Assembly: GCA_015075305.1 (NCBI GenBank)
Contig: JABTUS010000003.1
Span: 124,001-188,000 of the forward strand
Length of the DNA: 64,000 nt
From: Opitutaceae bacterium
GTDB lineage: Bacteria > Verrucomicrobiota > Verrucomicrobiia > Opitutales > Opitutaceae
Reading direction: 5' to 3'
The stretch's first letter is position 1. Each line of letters starts with the position of its first letter. Below the pieces are notes generated by a model. That model worked only from the letters and a program-made list of their open reading frames with translations, was not told the DNA's origin and made no database searches. This document shows, in pieces, positions 1 through 10,321 of the stretch. The position numbers and the translations under genes were made by a program.

Positions 1-672
1 TATGCGGACGGACAGCATGTCAGCGCCGGCGAAATGCTGCTGCTGGTCGGCCGCATTGCGGAAACGGTTGCCGTGCCGGTGACGGCCGATCTCGAGGCTG
101 GATACGGGCAATCGGCGGGTGAAATCGCGGAGGTCATGCGGCAGGCCATTTCAGCCGGTGTGGTGGGGGTCAATCTTGAGGATGGCCGGGGTGCCGGTCG
201 GCCGCTCGCGAAAACTGCGGATCAGGCCGAGATCATTGGAGCGGTGCGCGAGGTCGCGTTGTCCGCAGGCATTCCTCTCGTGATCAATGCGCGGGTGGAT
301 GTTTTCCTGCGGGCAGCGCCCGGCGATCCCGCAGGCCTGCTTGATCAGGCCGTGGAGCGCGCCCGGGCCTACTGTGGGGCGGGAGCGGACTCGATCTTTC
401 CGATTGGATTGAGAGATTGTGAAACCATCTCGCGATTCGTTCGTGATGTGGGCTGCCCGGTGAACATCATGGCGGGGCACGGGGCTCCGGCGATCGCCGA
501 ACTCGAACGGATCGGTGTGCGACGGGTGACCTTTGGCAGTGCAATGATGCGCGCCACGCTGCCGTTGGTTTGGAGCATGGCAAAGGACATGCGCGCCCGT
601 GGTGAGTCGAGCCCGCTTGAACAAGGCGATTTCACGCATGCTGCCGTGAACGCTCTTTTCAACCGGAAATGA
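1..672 (+). CDS. PEP mutase/isocitrate lyase family protein (5' truncated by window)
   Basis: The frame is open from the first base of the window, so the N-terminus lies outside. The visible ~223 residues match the C-terminal two thirds of the phosphoenolpyruvate mutase/isocitrate lyase TIM-barrel family: PVTADLEAGYG (the strand carrying a metal-binding Asp), GVNLEDG with the conserved Glu-Asp pair, VINARVDVF with the conserved Arg, and GADSIFPIG. Members cleave or form C-C or P-C bonds next to a carboxylate (PEP mutase, methylisocitrate lyase, oxaloacetate decarboxylase-like enzymes). The active-site loop that distinguishes lyase from mutase is upstream or weak here, so the substrate cannot be named. 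The gene ends ATGA and faces the convergent gene at 790-1317. Confidence 0.85.
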   Translation, partial: YADGQHVSAGEMLLLVGRIAETVAVPVTADLEAGYGQSAGEIAEVMRQAISAGVVGVNLEDGRGAGRPLAKTADQAEIIGAVREVALSAGIPLVINARVDVFLRAAPGDPAGLLDQAVERARAYCGAGADSIFPIGLRDCETISRFVRDVGCPVNIMAGHGAPAIAELERIGVRRVTFGSAMMRATLPLVWSMAKDMRARGESSPLEQGDFTHAAVNALFNRK

Positions 673-789
673 GATTGCGCCACAGATGGTGATGCAGACC
701 GGAGAGGAACCACGGATCGAACCGGATGAACGCGGGATGATGCGCGTTCAAAGCGAATTCGCGACGCGCTGACTGGGGAATGGTCGGCG

Positions 790-1317
790 TTACCGGGCCT
801 CACTGGCCCACTCGGAGGCCAGCCGCGCGGCGAAGACGCGATCTCCGATGTACAGCGGGGAAAAATCAAACACGCGATTGAAGCGCTCGATCAGGGGGTG
901 CGCGCGCAGCGCTTTTCTTTTCAACGGCGAGCGCTTGAGTTCATCCGTGAACCGCTTTGTGAGCTTTGTGGCTCCGCTTTCATGGACATCCCGGCGGTTG
1001 TCATATTCGGCCGGAGCGTGCTGTCCCACCGCGGCGATATAAAAGTGCGCCAGCTCATGATAGAAGGCACGCAGAAGGGAATGCTTGCGGTCCGCCAGTC
1101 GATCGATGCGAAGTTGAATGGTGGTGCCGAAACCGGCCATGTAGGTGACATCCGTGGCGAATGCGCCTGGATCTGTCACGATTTTCGGTGCCTCGGCATC
1201 ATACCGTGCCCACCAGCGGCGCAATACATCGCGAACCTCATCCTCCAGCGTGTCAAAAATCAGCCAGAAGAGCGCGTGGATTTCCTCTGGTGTCGGCAAG
1301 TTTGGCGATTCGACCAT
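790..1317 (-). CDS. Hypothetical protein with HExxH zinc-peptidase-like motif
   Basis: A 175-residue soluble protein without signal peptide or membrane segment. Around residues 86-92 it carries YHELAHFY, which fits the HExxH zinc-binding signature in a helix, preceded by a short strand (TTIQLRIDRL) as in minimal metallopeptidase folds. No third ligand can be assigned confidently. The remainder is helical and rich in Arg/Lys. It is convergent with the preceding gene and stands alone on its strand, so context does not suggest a role. It could be a SprT- or ImmA-like minimal metalloprotease or a non-enzymatic relative; the family is not recognised. Confidence 0.6.
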   Translation of the reverse strand: MVESPNLPTPEEIHALFWLIFDTLEDEVRDVLRRWWARYDAEAPKIVTDPGAFATDVTYMAGFGTTIQLRIDRLADRKHSLLRAFYHELAHFYIAAVGQHAPAEYDNRRDVHESGATKLTKRFTDELKRSPLKRKALRAHPLIERFNRVFDFSPLYIGDRVFAARLASEWASEAR

Positions 1318-1700
1318 TGCAAAGTCATTATTCGGCTGGAAAGGGCAGGGGCTGAAGGAGTCAATCCATTGCAGGCTCCGGTCCTAGGGAGTCCTTGGAG
1401 TTTCCTTGGTGCAAGCATGCATGTCTAAGATGAATTACCTACGTTGGACAGCGGATCCTGGTTTGGCCTCATGGAAGGGTCGACTGCGAGATGTCCGGCG
1501 TTGTGAACCAACGCGCGTCCCCTGGGCATGACAAAGCATGCCCCTCGTGCGGAGGGGGGGGATTCCAGCGGGGGGGGGGAATGCAAGCAAAGAGGGAGGA
1601 GAGAGGGTGCAGGCAAAAATGGAGGCTGGCAGGTCGCGGGGCGCGGGAATGCTCACTTTGAGGATTTTCATATGGGGAAACACGCTTCTACTTCTTCGAA
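1318..1700. other. Gene-free 383-bp region with two long G tracts
   Basis: Divergent spacer between the HExxH gene (minus strand) and pdxY (plus strand). No convincing coding frame is seen. The notable content is two guanine homopolymers at 1554-1561 (8 G) and 1570-1579 (10 G), followed by a purine-rich stretch (GGGAGGAGAGAGGG-like) around 1600, about 100-150 bp before the pdxY start. No clear promoter hexamers were identified. Confidence 0.6.
1554..1579. repeat. Paired poly-G tracts (G8 and G10)
   Basis: Read on the plus strand, eight consecutive G at 1554-1561, then an 8-nt interruption, then ten consecutive G at 1570-1579. Such runs are rare even in GC-rich genomes. They are prone to slipped-strand change and to assembly error, and they could form part of a G-quadruplex together with the G-rich sequence just downstream. 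Confidence 0.85.
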
Positions 1701-2549
1701 ATGAACATCCTCTCGATCCAGTCGCATGTTGCGTACGGGCATGTTGGCAATGCATCGGCGGTGTTTCCGATGCAGCGACTCGGACACGAGGTCTGGCCGA
1801 TCCATACCGTCCAGTTCTCCAATCACACCGGATATGGCGCCTGGAAGGGCCGCGTTTTCGATGGAGGCATGATTGAGGAATGCGTCGAAGGCATTGAAAT
1901 GCGCGGCGTGCTGGGCTCCTGCGACGGAGTGCTTTCGGGTTACATGGGGTCATCCGACATCGGAGAGGCGATCCTCGGTTCGGTTGCCAAGGTCAGGGCG
2001 GCCAATCCGCGGGCGCGCTATTGCTGCGATCCCGTCATCGGCGATGTCGGGCGCGGGGTGTTTGTGCGTCCCGGAATCCCCGAGTTCATGAAATCCAGGG
2101 CGGTGCCATCCGCCGATGTGATCACGCCGAACCATTGGGAGCTTGATTTTCTGTCGGGTTTCGAGACGCGAACGCTCGCTGCAACACGAAAGGCGATCGC
2201 TGCGGTGCACGATCTGGGGCCGGGCGTGATTCTCGTGACGTCGCTTCACACCGAGGAGACGCCGGAGGACAGCATCGATCTGGTGGCGTCGGACACCGAA
2301 CGCCTGTTTCGCGTGCGCACACCCCGGCTGCCGGTGTCGGTGAATGGTGCGGGTGATGCGATTGCCGCGCTGTTTTTCGTTCACTGGCTGGGAGGCGGAT
2401 CGGTCGCTGACGCGCTGGCCAGGGCGAGTGCGTCGGTGTACGGTCTTCTCAAACGAACAGCCGCGGCGAACTCGCGGGAGATCCTGACGGTGACGGCCCA
2501 GGATGAATTTGTTTCGCCGACGCATCGCTTCGACGTGGAAGCTCTTTGA
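1701..2549 (+). CDS. pdxY: Pyridoxal kinase PdxY
   Basis: A 282-residue ribokinase-superfamily enzyme that phosphorylates pyridoxal (and probably related B6 vitamers) to pyridoxal 5'-phosphate in the salvage pathway. The N-terminus ILSIQSHVAYGHVGN is the family's substrate-binding segment. YCCDPVIGD lies in the middle, and the C-terminal VNGAGDAIAALFF is the anion-hole motif with the catalytic Asp (GAGD). Length is normal for the family. The ATG at 1701 places the N-terminal motif exactly as in known enzymes. No strong Shine-Dalgarno sequence is seen. The upstream region contains the poly-G tracts. It is a single gene, with a convergent neighbour downstream. Confidence 0.93.
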   Translation: MNILSIQSHVAYGHVGNASAVFPMQRLGHEVWPIHTVQFSNHTGYGAWKGRVFDGGMIEECVEGIEMRGVLGSCDGVLSGYMGSSDIGEAILGSVAKVRAANPRARYCCDPVIGDVGRGVFVRPGIPEFMKSRAVPSADVITPNHWELDFLSGFETRTLAATRKAIAAVHDLGPGVILVTSLHTEETPEDSIDLVASDTERLFRVRTPRLPVSVNGAGDAIAALFFVHWLGGGSVADALARASASVYGLLKRTAAANSREILTVTAQDEFVSPTHRFDVEAL

Positions 2550-2621
2550 ACAACCGGCTTTCCGGACGTGCGCCCCCGCAGGCGCCGCAGTTCGCAGACG
2601 CTACGTGGGTCGCTGGGCGGA

Positions 2622-4901
2622 TCAATGCGATCGAACCCGTCGCTGCCAAAGGTACCAGCCGAGCGGGGCAATCGTGGCGAGTGCCACGATTGTTGAAAGG
2701 ATCAGGGTCTCCGCGGAGAGCGCGCTGGGTCGAAATGAGCGCGAGAAGCAGATCCCGATTGCCCGCAGGGAAAGCGCTTCGACGGTTGTTGCGATGATCA
2801 GCCACTTCCACACGCGATCCTGGACGCCCGGCGCGCACGCGGTGACGACAATCAGCGCGATGGCGATGGATTCCAGTCCGTGCCGGCCCAGTCCGTCCGC
2901 GCTGGTTCCCCAGACGACGATCATCAGGCTGAGAGCCCCCCAGACGAGCCAGCGCCACAGGGACTGCAGGACACCGGTTTTGCGTTCCGCGGCCACCAGG
3001 ACGCAAAGAAGAAAGGCGACAAGGCCGACTCCTCCGGGCAGGGACCGGACATATCCGTCGATCCATCGCAATGGAAAAGACATCAGCAATTCCGGGGGGG
3101 CTGCCGATGACGGGGAGAAGAATGCCGCGGTCGGCATGAGCGTGTACCAGAAGTTGGATACACGCGCCATCAGCCAGGAGCCGGGATCCGCGGCGCGGTT
3201 CATTCCGTGTCCATCGCCGGCAAGGCTGCCAAGGACCTCCGTCATCGCGCTGCCGCGGAACGAGAGCATTATCCATGGTGAGAGCATGAGCAGCACCAGA
3301 AACGGAAGGGCGAGTCCGTACCCCGCGCCGACTCCAACGCGCCGCACGGAACTTCGATCGCGCGGCACGGCGGCATGAAGCATCAGGAACCCGATGATGG
3401 GCGGAAGAAACATGCCCGCCGTCAGATGGGAAAGGACCGCCAGGGCGCAGAAAACGGCGGCGAGAAACACCGAACCTCCGGCGAGGCCGCTGGCGACAGC
3501 GAGCATGGAGAAATACGCCGCCAGCAGCAGTGGAGTGGGAGAGTCGGCATTCAGAAGAACAACGGGAGCCACCGAGAGCCAGGCCATTGAGCGACGCCCG
3601 GCCTCCGGTGCCAGCGACACCGCCAGCCACGCGCCTCCAAGAATGACGAAGGCGTTTGTCAGGATGCCGAAGGCGCGACCAAGAAACCAGCCGCCTGAAT
3701 CGAGCGGCCATCCACCCGCCGTTTGCATGGTTGGCTGCGCGGGATTCACGTGAAAAATCGACAGGAGCGAAACGACTGCGAGGGGAACAAGGGGACTCCT
3801 GAACGCTGGAAGGCTTTCGCCGTTGGGCTGCCTGGCTTGATTCGAATTCAACCGTCCGCCATTGAACAGGTCGCGAGCCGTCAGGAACACGGAAGCGCCC
3901 TCGTGCTCTGAGGTGACGAATCCACCATCGGGCTTGAATACGGGTGAAAACGATTGAGGGATCGACAGGGGAAGACTGGCGAACGCCAGGGATCCCAGGC
4001 AAATGCAGCCGTAGAGCAGGAACAGGGAACGGTCGGCGGAACCAAATGGCGAACCCTTCCTGCACCATCGGACTCCCAATCCCGCGCTTGTGAGAGCGGC
4101 AATTCCGAGAGTCACGACTGAGAAGGCTGCGGAAGAGTGGGGGAGCAGTCCGGCCCAGACTCCCAACCCTGCCAGGACCAGTGCCATCAAGCCTGGCAGG
4201 GGGAGCAGCGCGGCATGCCTGGGAAAGCGGGAGGAACAGGTGATGAGAAGAGCGCCAGGGATGAAGAGCAGACCGATCATTGCGAGAGTTGAGATGAGCA
4301 GCCCGGAAAAGTTTGTGGAGGCATTCGCCAGCCAGAGGTGCCCGGGAAGTGGCGGTCCGGCACCCAGCCAGCCGCGCATGGATGTCAGGCCATCCAACAA
4401 TCGCAAACGCGCCCGGTGCCCGATCCACGCCTTCACGTCGATCGACCAGATTCCAACGGACTCCTTTGGGTTGCGCGCCTGGCATGTGATGGAGTGGACC
4501 ACGTCCCCCTGTGCCCCAAGGATCTCCAGGGCGAGTGAGTTGCCGGGCGAGCTCGGGTATCCGATGATGGGGATGGCGATTTCGGATTCGGAAATTGAAA
4601 ATTCCGTGCTCAGCGCGGTGCCCGTGTAGGCGTCTCCGCCCACATAGGTGCCGAACCAGACTGACCTGTCGCCGGCTTCCAGAAAAACAGCCCCTTTGAA
4701 TTTGGGGTCGGAGGCCCCGGGTGCGGCACTGCCGGTCTCGCTCAAGCCGAACGGCCTTTCAGCCGCCGCCGTGGCTTGTCTTGAACCGGAGTCCGCGGAG
4801 GGCAGCAGTTTCCCCGTGGCGACCAGAGCTGCGGCAAGGGCCAGGGCGGTCGCGAGAACGAAGGCGGTGATGGCGGATGCCGGTAGGCGAAGCATGTTCA
4901 T
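2622..4901 (-). CDS. Large polytopic membrane protein (glycosyltransferase-like architecture)
   Basis: A 759-residue protein. An N-terminal hydrophobic segment (residues about 8-28) is followed by a ~170-residue soluble, probably periplasmic, beta-rich region (FGTYVGGDAYTGTALSTEFSI...). Many hydrophobic spans follow, of the type AMIGLLFIPGALLI, LMALVLAGLGVWAGLL and VFLAAVFCALAVLSHLTAGMF, to the C-terminus. This resembles GT-C-type or PMT-like integral membrane glycosyltransferases, but no DxD/DE catalytic motif in the first loop is convincing, so enzyme activity is not claimed. It is convergent with pdxY. The start at 4901 gives a plausible signal-anchor. Likely an envelope function. Confidence 0.65.
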   Translation of the reverse strand: MNMLRLPASAITAFVLATALALAAALVATGKLLPSADSGSRQATAAAERPFGLSETGSAAPGASDPKFKGAVFLEAGDRSVWFGTYVGGDAYTGTALSTEFSISESEIAIPIIGYPSSPGNSLALEILGAQGDVVHSITCQARNPKESVGIWSIDVKAWIGHRARLRLLDGLTSMRGWLGAGPPLPGHLWLANASTNFSGLLISTLAMIGLLFIPGALLITCSSRFPRHAALLPLPGLMALVLAGLGVWAGLLPHSSAAFSVVTLGIAALTSAGLGVRWCRKGSPFGSADRSLFLLYGCICLGSLAFASLPLSIPQSFSPVFKPDGGFVTSEHEGASVFLTARDLFNGGRLNSNQARQPNGESLPAFRSPLVPLAVVSLLSIFHVNPAQPTMQTAGGWPLDSGGWFLGRAFGILTNAFVILGGAWLAVSLAPEAGRRSMAWLSVAPVVLLNADSPTPLLLAAYFSMLAVASGLAGGSVFLAAVFCALAVLSHLTAGMFLPPIIGFLMLHAAVPRDRSSVRRVGVGAGYGLALPFLVLLMLSPWIMLSFRGSAMTEVLGSLAGDGHGMNRAADPGSWLMARVSNFWYTLMPTAAFFSPSSAAPPELLMSFPLRWIDGYVRSLPGGVGLVAFLLCVLVAAERKTGVLQSLWRWLVWGALSLMIVVWGTSADGLGRHGLESIAIALIVVTACAPGVQDRVWKWLIIATTVEALSLRAIGICFSRSFRPSALSAETLILSTIVALATIAPLGWYLWQRRVRSH

Positions 4902-4991
4902 CGATCCGTAGCATGACGGACGCGATGAATCGACGCGAATTCACCGCGCTCGTTCAACGCGAGCCTGCGGCTGTCCATGCAGGAGACCGCT

Positions 4992-6419
<1,428 letters not shown>

Positions 6420-6444
6420 GCGAATCTTTCCGGAGCGGGGTCGC

Positions 6445-9400
6445 CTAGTTGCGTGTGATGGTTTCGTGAAGGTTGAGCAGGGCGCGTCCGACGGACGTCC
6501 ATGCCGCGAGCTCCACCTTCGGCAGCTTGTAGGGCGGCCGGGTTGCACCGACGCCGAGCAGTTCCTCCGCCGCGTTGGAATCGCTCTGAAAGTGCGCGAG
6601 CTGTCTGACGAAAAACGCGTCCAGAACCGCAAGTTCCCGCGCCGTCGGGGGCCGGGTGAGCGCGTGGTTGAATGCCCAGGTGATGCGTGATGCGGTGTCA
6701 TCTCCGCCCTCGCGCATCATGCGGACACCAAGCGCGCGGGCGGCCTCCACGTAGGTCGGATCATTCAACAGGACCAGCGCCTGAAGGGGCGTGTTCGACG
6801 GCATGCGGTTGGCGGTGCATTCCTCGCGCGAGGGGGCGTCGAACGCCATCAGACTCGGGTGGAGAAACGTGCGCTGCCAGTGGGTGTAGACGCCGCGCCG
6901 ATAAAGGTTTTCACCCTCGTCCTCGACATATTCGCGCGATGGGAAGTTGAGCGCGGCATAATATTCGGCGGGCTGATACGGGAAAACGCTTCTCCCTCCG
7001 ATCGTGGGAACGAGCAGTCCGCTGATCGCGAGCGCATTGTCGCGAACAATTTCCGCGTCGACCCGGAAGCGGGCCTGATGCGAGAGGAGCCGGTTGAGCG
7101 GATCGTGCTCCATGGCAAACGACGATGCGACCGAGGCCTGGCGGTAGGTTCGGGAGTTCACGATCAGGCGCACCATGTGCTTCATGTCCCACCCGCTCTC
7201 GCGAAACTCAACGGCCAGCCAGTCGAGCAGCTCGGGATGCGACGGCCAGGCGCCCTGCGTGCCAAGATCCTCCAGCGTCCTGCAGAGTCCCTCGCCAAAG
7301 AACTGGTGCCAAAGCCGGTTCACGAAGGCGCGCGCCGTGAGCGGATTGTCGGGTGCAACGAGCCAGTCGGCGAAATCGAGTCGCGTCATCGGCTGGCCAT
7401 CCTCGCGTTTGATTTGCCTGAGGAAGGCCGGCACACCGGGCTCAACTATCTCACCGCTGTCATCCATCCAGTTTCCCCGCGGGAGAATGCGCATGGTGCG
7501 GCGTGGAACGCTCTTCGACACCGGCATCGTGGGGATGTCCAGCACAAGCTGGTCGCGCATCGAGGTTGTCGCGAGAAGCTCGGCCTGCTGACGGCCCAGC
7601 ATGGGGCTGACCATGCGATGGTAACCAGCCAGTTCCTTCTTCTGCGCCGGTGTTCGCTCATCCTCCGGAGCCTTGAGCGCCTGCAGCACGCGCGTGGGCA
7701 GACCAGCGGGCGAGGCGTCGATTCCCGGCAGCGCGTGCACGGTGATGCGGAAGCGTCCCAGGTTCTGAAAGGGATGCCGGCCGGAGTGCCTCACCGTGAT
7801 GTTCAGAGAACGACCGGGTCCGCCCGTGTAGGGCTCCGCGAGGTCCATGGCGACAGCGACGCTGGTCCTGCGCGCGAAGGAAAGCGATGTGTCGAAGTTG
7901 CCGTCGATGGCTGCGGAGGCCGGATAACCGGGCTGAATGGAGTTGCTGACCCTCGCGTTGAGGACCTTGAGCCGCCTGCCGGGTTGGTCCTTTGTCGCGG
8001 TTTCCGCCACCTCGATTTCGGAGATGTAGGCTGATGAGCCTGAGCGCGACATTTGGTCGCCTGGGAGACGCAGATCGGGAACACCCTCGACCCTGACGGC
8101 TGCAATCGAGGGCAGGGTGGCCGGGATGGTCAGAATGTAGGTGTCGTTGCGCGGGTTGATGCCACTGACAAAGATCGACTTGTCATCCTCGAGCGTGAGC
8201 GTGCTGCCGTAGGGCGAGTGAAACGATTCAGGGGTCACTTTAGTCCACTTGAGCGCGCCTTCCCTGACATTCTCAGCGGTCCGCTGCTCCCAGGCCACGC
8301 GTTCAGCCGCGAGCTGCTCATCGGTGACCGATGCGATTTCCTGCTTCAGTTGTTCGATGGCGGCATCCAGCTCATGAATTCTTTTCTTCTGGGATTCCGA
8401 CTGGAAGATGAGCTCCTCCGAGATGTTTATCGGCGTGAATCCCGGACTGACGTCGCCCGCGCCCTTTTCCTTGAGGTCGGAGAAGATCGCGGCCAACCGG
8501 TAGAAATCCCTGGCCGTGTAGGGATCGAACTTGTGGTCGTGGCACTCCGCGCAGGCGAGGGTGGCACCCATGAAAACCGTCGCTGTCGTGCGCACACGGT
8601 CGGCCGCATACTTGGCTAGGTACTCCTTGTCCTGGATGCCGCCCTCGACGCTGATGCGGTGAATGCGGTTGTAGCCGGAGGCGACGCGCTGGGTGATGGT
8701 GGAGTTGGGGAGCAGGTCGCCCGCGAGCTGTTCGCGCGTGAACTGGTTGAAGGGCAGATTGCGATTGAAGGCGTCGATCACGTAGTCGCGATACGGCCAG
8801 ACCTGGATGGGAACGTCGCTGTGAAACCCGATCGAATCGGCGTACCTCACGAGATCCAGCCAGGGAATCGCCATGCGTTCGCCGAAGTGAGGGGAGGCGA
8901 GCAGCTTTTCCACGAGTTTTGCGTAGGCGTCCTTGTCGGAACTGGCCAGGAAGGCCTCGACGTCATCCGCATCTGGTGGAAGCCCCTTCAGGTCGAGGCT
9001 GAGGCGGCGGATCAGCGTGCGTTTGTCGGCCTCGGGTGAGAATTGAAATCCCGCTTGTTCAAGTCCCGCGGCAATGAAGGCGTCGATCGGATTCATCCCC
9101 TTGTACCCCGGTGCGTTGGCTGGAGCAGGGGGGCGCACGGGGGGAATGAAGGCCCAGTGCGGCTCGTAGTTTGCGCCCTCGGCGACCCACCGCTTCAACA
9201 TTTCCTTTTGCTTGAGCGTAAGGCTGTGGTTGGAGTCCGGCGGCGGCATGAATTCCTCCGGATCCGTTGAGAATATGCGCGTGATGGCGTCGCTGATGTC
9301 CGGCTGGCCCGGTTCGAACGCACCCTTCTCCAAGGCCACATCGCGGATGTCGAGTCGCAGCTTCGCCTTGCGCGCGGCCTTGTCGGGCCCGTGGCACGCG

Positions 9401-9555
9401 AAACAGTTTTCGGAAAGGATGGGACGGATGTCGCGATTGAACCGCAGGTATTCAGGCGTGCCTGAAACAGCCGTGCCGGCGCAAAGGCGGGCGCTTGCGA
9501 TCAACGCGAGGCAAACTGGGACGGAGAGTACCCGGGGGACGGAACGAAGCGGCAT
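6445..9555 (-). CDS. PSD1 / planctomycete cytochrome c domain protein (DUF1549-DUF1553)
   Basis: A 1036-residue secreted protein. It has a signal peptide (residues 1 to about 27, ending LCAG). A planctomycete-type cytochrome c domain follows with CFACH at residues 51-55. DUF1549 covers roughly residues 140-350 (INPIDAFIAAGLEQAGFQFS-type start, LACAECHDHKFDPYT with a second CXXCH), then a middle beta domain and coiled segment near 390-420 (EIASVTDEQLAAERVAWEQ). DUF1553 runs from about 700 onward (TRLDFADWLVAPDNPLTARAFVNRLW). Such proteins are periplasmic, and their physiological role is not established. It is the promoter-proximal gene of the pair with DUF1501. Length is typical. Confidence 0.92.
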   Translation of the reverse strand: MPLRSVPRVLSVPVCLALIASARLCAGTAVSGTPEYLRFNRDIRPILSENCFACHGPDKAARKAKLRLDIRDVALEKGAFEPGQPDISDAITRIFSTDPEEFMPPPDSNHSLTLKQKEMLKRWVAEGANYEPHWAFIPPVRPPAPANAPGYKGMNPIDAFIAAGLEQAGFQFSPEADKRTLIRRLSLDLKGLPPDADDVEAFLASSDKDAYAKLVEKLLASPHFGERMAIPWLDLVRYADSIGFHSDVPIQVWPYRDYVIDAFNRNLPFNQFTREQLAGDLLPNSTITQRVASGYNRIHRISVEGGIQDKEYLAKYAADRVRTTATVFMGATLACAECHDHKFDPYTARDFYRLAAIFSDLKEKGAGDVSPGFTPINISEELIFQSESQKKRIHELDAAIEQLKQEIASVTDEQLAAERVAWEQRTAENVREGALKWTKVTPESFHSPYGSTLTLEDDKSIFVSGINPRNDTYILTIPATLPSIAAVRVEGVPDLRLPGDQMSRSGSSAYISEIEVAETATKDQPGRRLKVLNARVSNSIQPGYPASAAIDGNFDTSLSFARRTSVAVAMDLAEPYTGGPGRSLNITVRHSGRHPFQNLGRFRITVHALPGIDASPAGLPTRVLQALKAPEDERTPAQKKELAGYHRMVSPMLGRQQAELLATTSMRDQLVLDIPTMPVSKSVPRRTMRILPRGNWMDDSGEIVEPGVPAFLRQIKREDGQPMTRLDFADWLVAPDNPLTARAFVNRLWHQFFGEGLCRTLEDLGTQGAWPSHPELLDWLAVEFRESGWDMKHMVRLIVNSRTYRQASVASSFAMEHDPLNRLLSHQARFRVDAEIVRDNALAISGLLVPTIGGRSVFPYQPAEYYAALNFPSREYVEDEGENLYRRGVYTHWQRTFLHPSLMAFDAPSREECTANRMPSNTPLQALVLLNDPTYVEAARALGVRMMREGGDDTASRITWAFNHALTRPPTARELAVLDAFFVRQLAHFQSDSNAAEELLGVGATRPPYKLPKVELAAWTSVGRALLNLHETITRN

Positions 9556-9624
9556 CGAGACGTGCAGACACGTTGCTGCTCATGAAGCCGCTGGCAAGGG
9601 CGAACGCCTCCCAGGAGACGCCTG

Positions 9625-10146
9625 TCATGGCCTTCGGGAAGGGTGCGCCGCTTGTGTCAGACGGAGTTCAACGCCCTCGAGTTCCAGCAGCCGGGTCTTG
9701 ATGGCGAGTCCCCCGGCGAAACCCGTGAGCGAGCCGTCGGCTCCGATCACGCGGTGGCAGGGAATGAAGATGGAGAGGGGATTCCGGCCGATCGCCGCAC
9801 CCACGGCGCGCACGGCGCGCGGGCGGCCGATCTGTCGCGCGATCTGCGCATAGCTGCGCGTCTCGCCGCAGGGTATTGTCGAAAGCGCACTCCACACCTG
9901 CCGTTGAAAGGGCGTGCCGGACGGCACAAGGGGCACCGAGAACACGCGCCGGCGTCCCGAGAAATACTCGCCGAGCTGACGCTCCGCCGCCTGAAGCACG
10001 GAGCTCCGGCCCCGGGCCGCGGCGCCGCCAGGCGACACGCGATCAGGCCGCTCGTTTTCCCAAAGCACGGCCGTCAGGCCTTCGGCACTGGCAACCAGCG
10101 TCAGCCGGCCCACGGGGGAGGGGATGGATTTTGAATGGAGTTGCAT
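9625..10146 (-). CDS. ogt: Methylated-DNA--protein-cysteine methyltransferase
   Basis: A 173-residue protein that removes alkyl groups from O6-alkylguanine by irreversible transfer to its own cysteine. The active-site motif IPCHRVIG places the nucleophile at Cys130. The preceding GTPFQRQVWSAL and IPCGETRSYAQIA segments form the helix-turn-helix DNA-binding part, and GFAGGLAIKTRLLELEG follows. The ATG at 10146 is chosen because MQLHSKSIPSPVG begins the typical N-terminal ribonuclease-H-like domain. A longer frame upstream would run through the intergenic operator-like repeat. It is divergent from the Ada-AlkA gene. Confidence 0.93.
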   Translation of the reverse strand: MQLHSKSIPSPVGRLTLVASAEGLTAVLWENERPDRVSPGGAAARGRSSVLQAAERQLGEYFSGRRRVFSVPLVPSGTPFQRQVWSALSTIPCGETRSYAQIARQIGRPRAVRAVGAAIGRNPLSIFIPCHRVIGADGSLTGFAGGLAIKTRLLELEGVELRLTQAAHPSRRP

Positions 10147-10237
10147 GGCGTGCCGGCGGTGAGGGATCGATGTGTGGCGCGCGAACGCGCTTCCTGCGAG
10201 GATCATCCTAGCCGGACTGCCGGGAAAATACTCGCCA

Positions 10238-10276
10238 TTTTCGGACATGACCACAATTTGGTTCCATGTCCGAAAA
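10238..10276. promoter_or_regulatory. 12-bp perfect inverted repeat between ogt and ada/alkA
   Basis: TTTTCGGACATG (10238-10249), a 15-nt AT-rich spacer, then CATGTCCGAAAA (10265-10276). It sits 92 bp upstream of the ogt start and 46 bp upstream of the divergent Ada-AlkA start. Because neither gene ends here, a terminator role is unlikely; an operator shared by both promoters is the simplest reading. It does not resemble the E. coli Ada box. The AraC domain of the neighbouring protein is one candidate ligand. Confidence 0.65.
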
Positions 10277-10321
10277 CGGCCGGCGCTGAAGGGAGATTTC
10301 CGGTATTCATGCACAAGCACG

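Noticed and set aside
728-749. GAACGCG/CGCGTTC inverted repeat between the first two genes
   Set aside because: Seven pairs with no T tract; could be a weak bidirectional terminator but is not distinguishable from chance in GC-rich DNA.
2449-4485. A ~680-codon minus-strand frame overlapping the membrane protein
   Set aside because: Arg/Ser/Pro-rich with no hydrophobic pattern, in conflict with the better 759-residue frame on the same strand.
6445-9555. Second CXXCH in the PSD1 protein as a novel extra heme
   Set aside because: The CAECHDHKFDP segment appears to be part of the usual DUF1549 consensus, so it is a family feature rather than a novelty.
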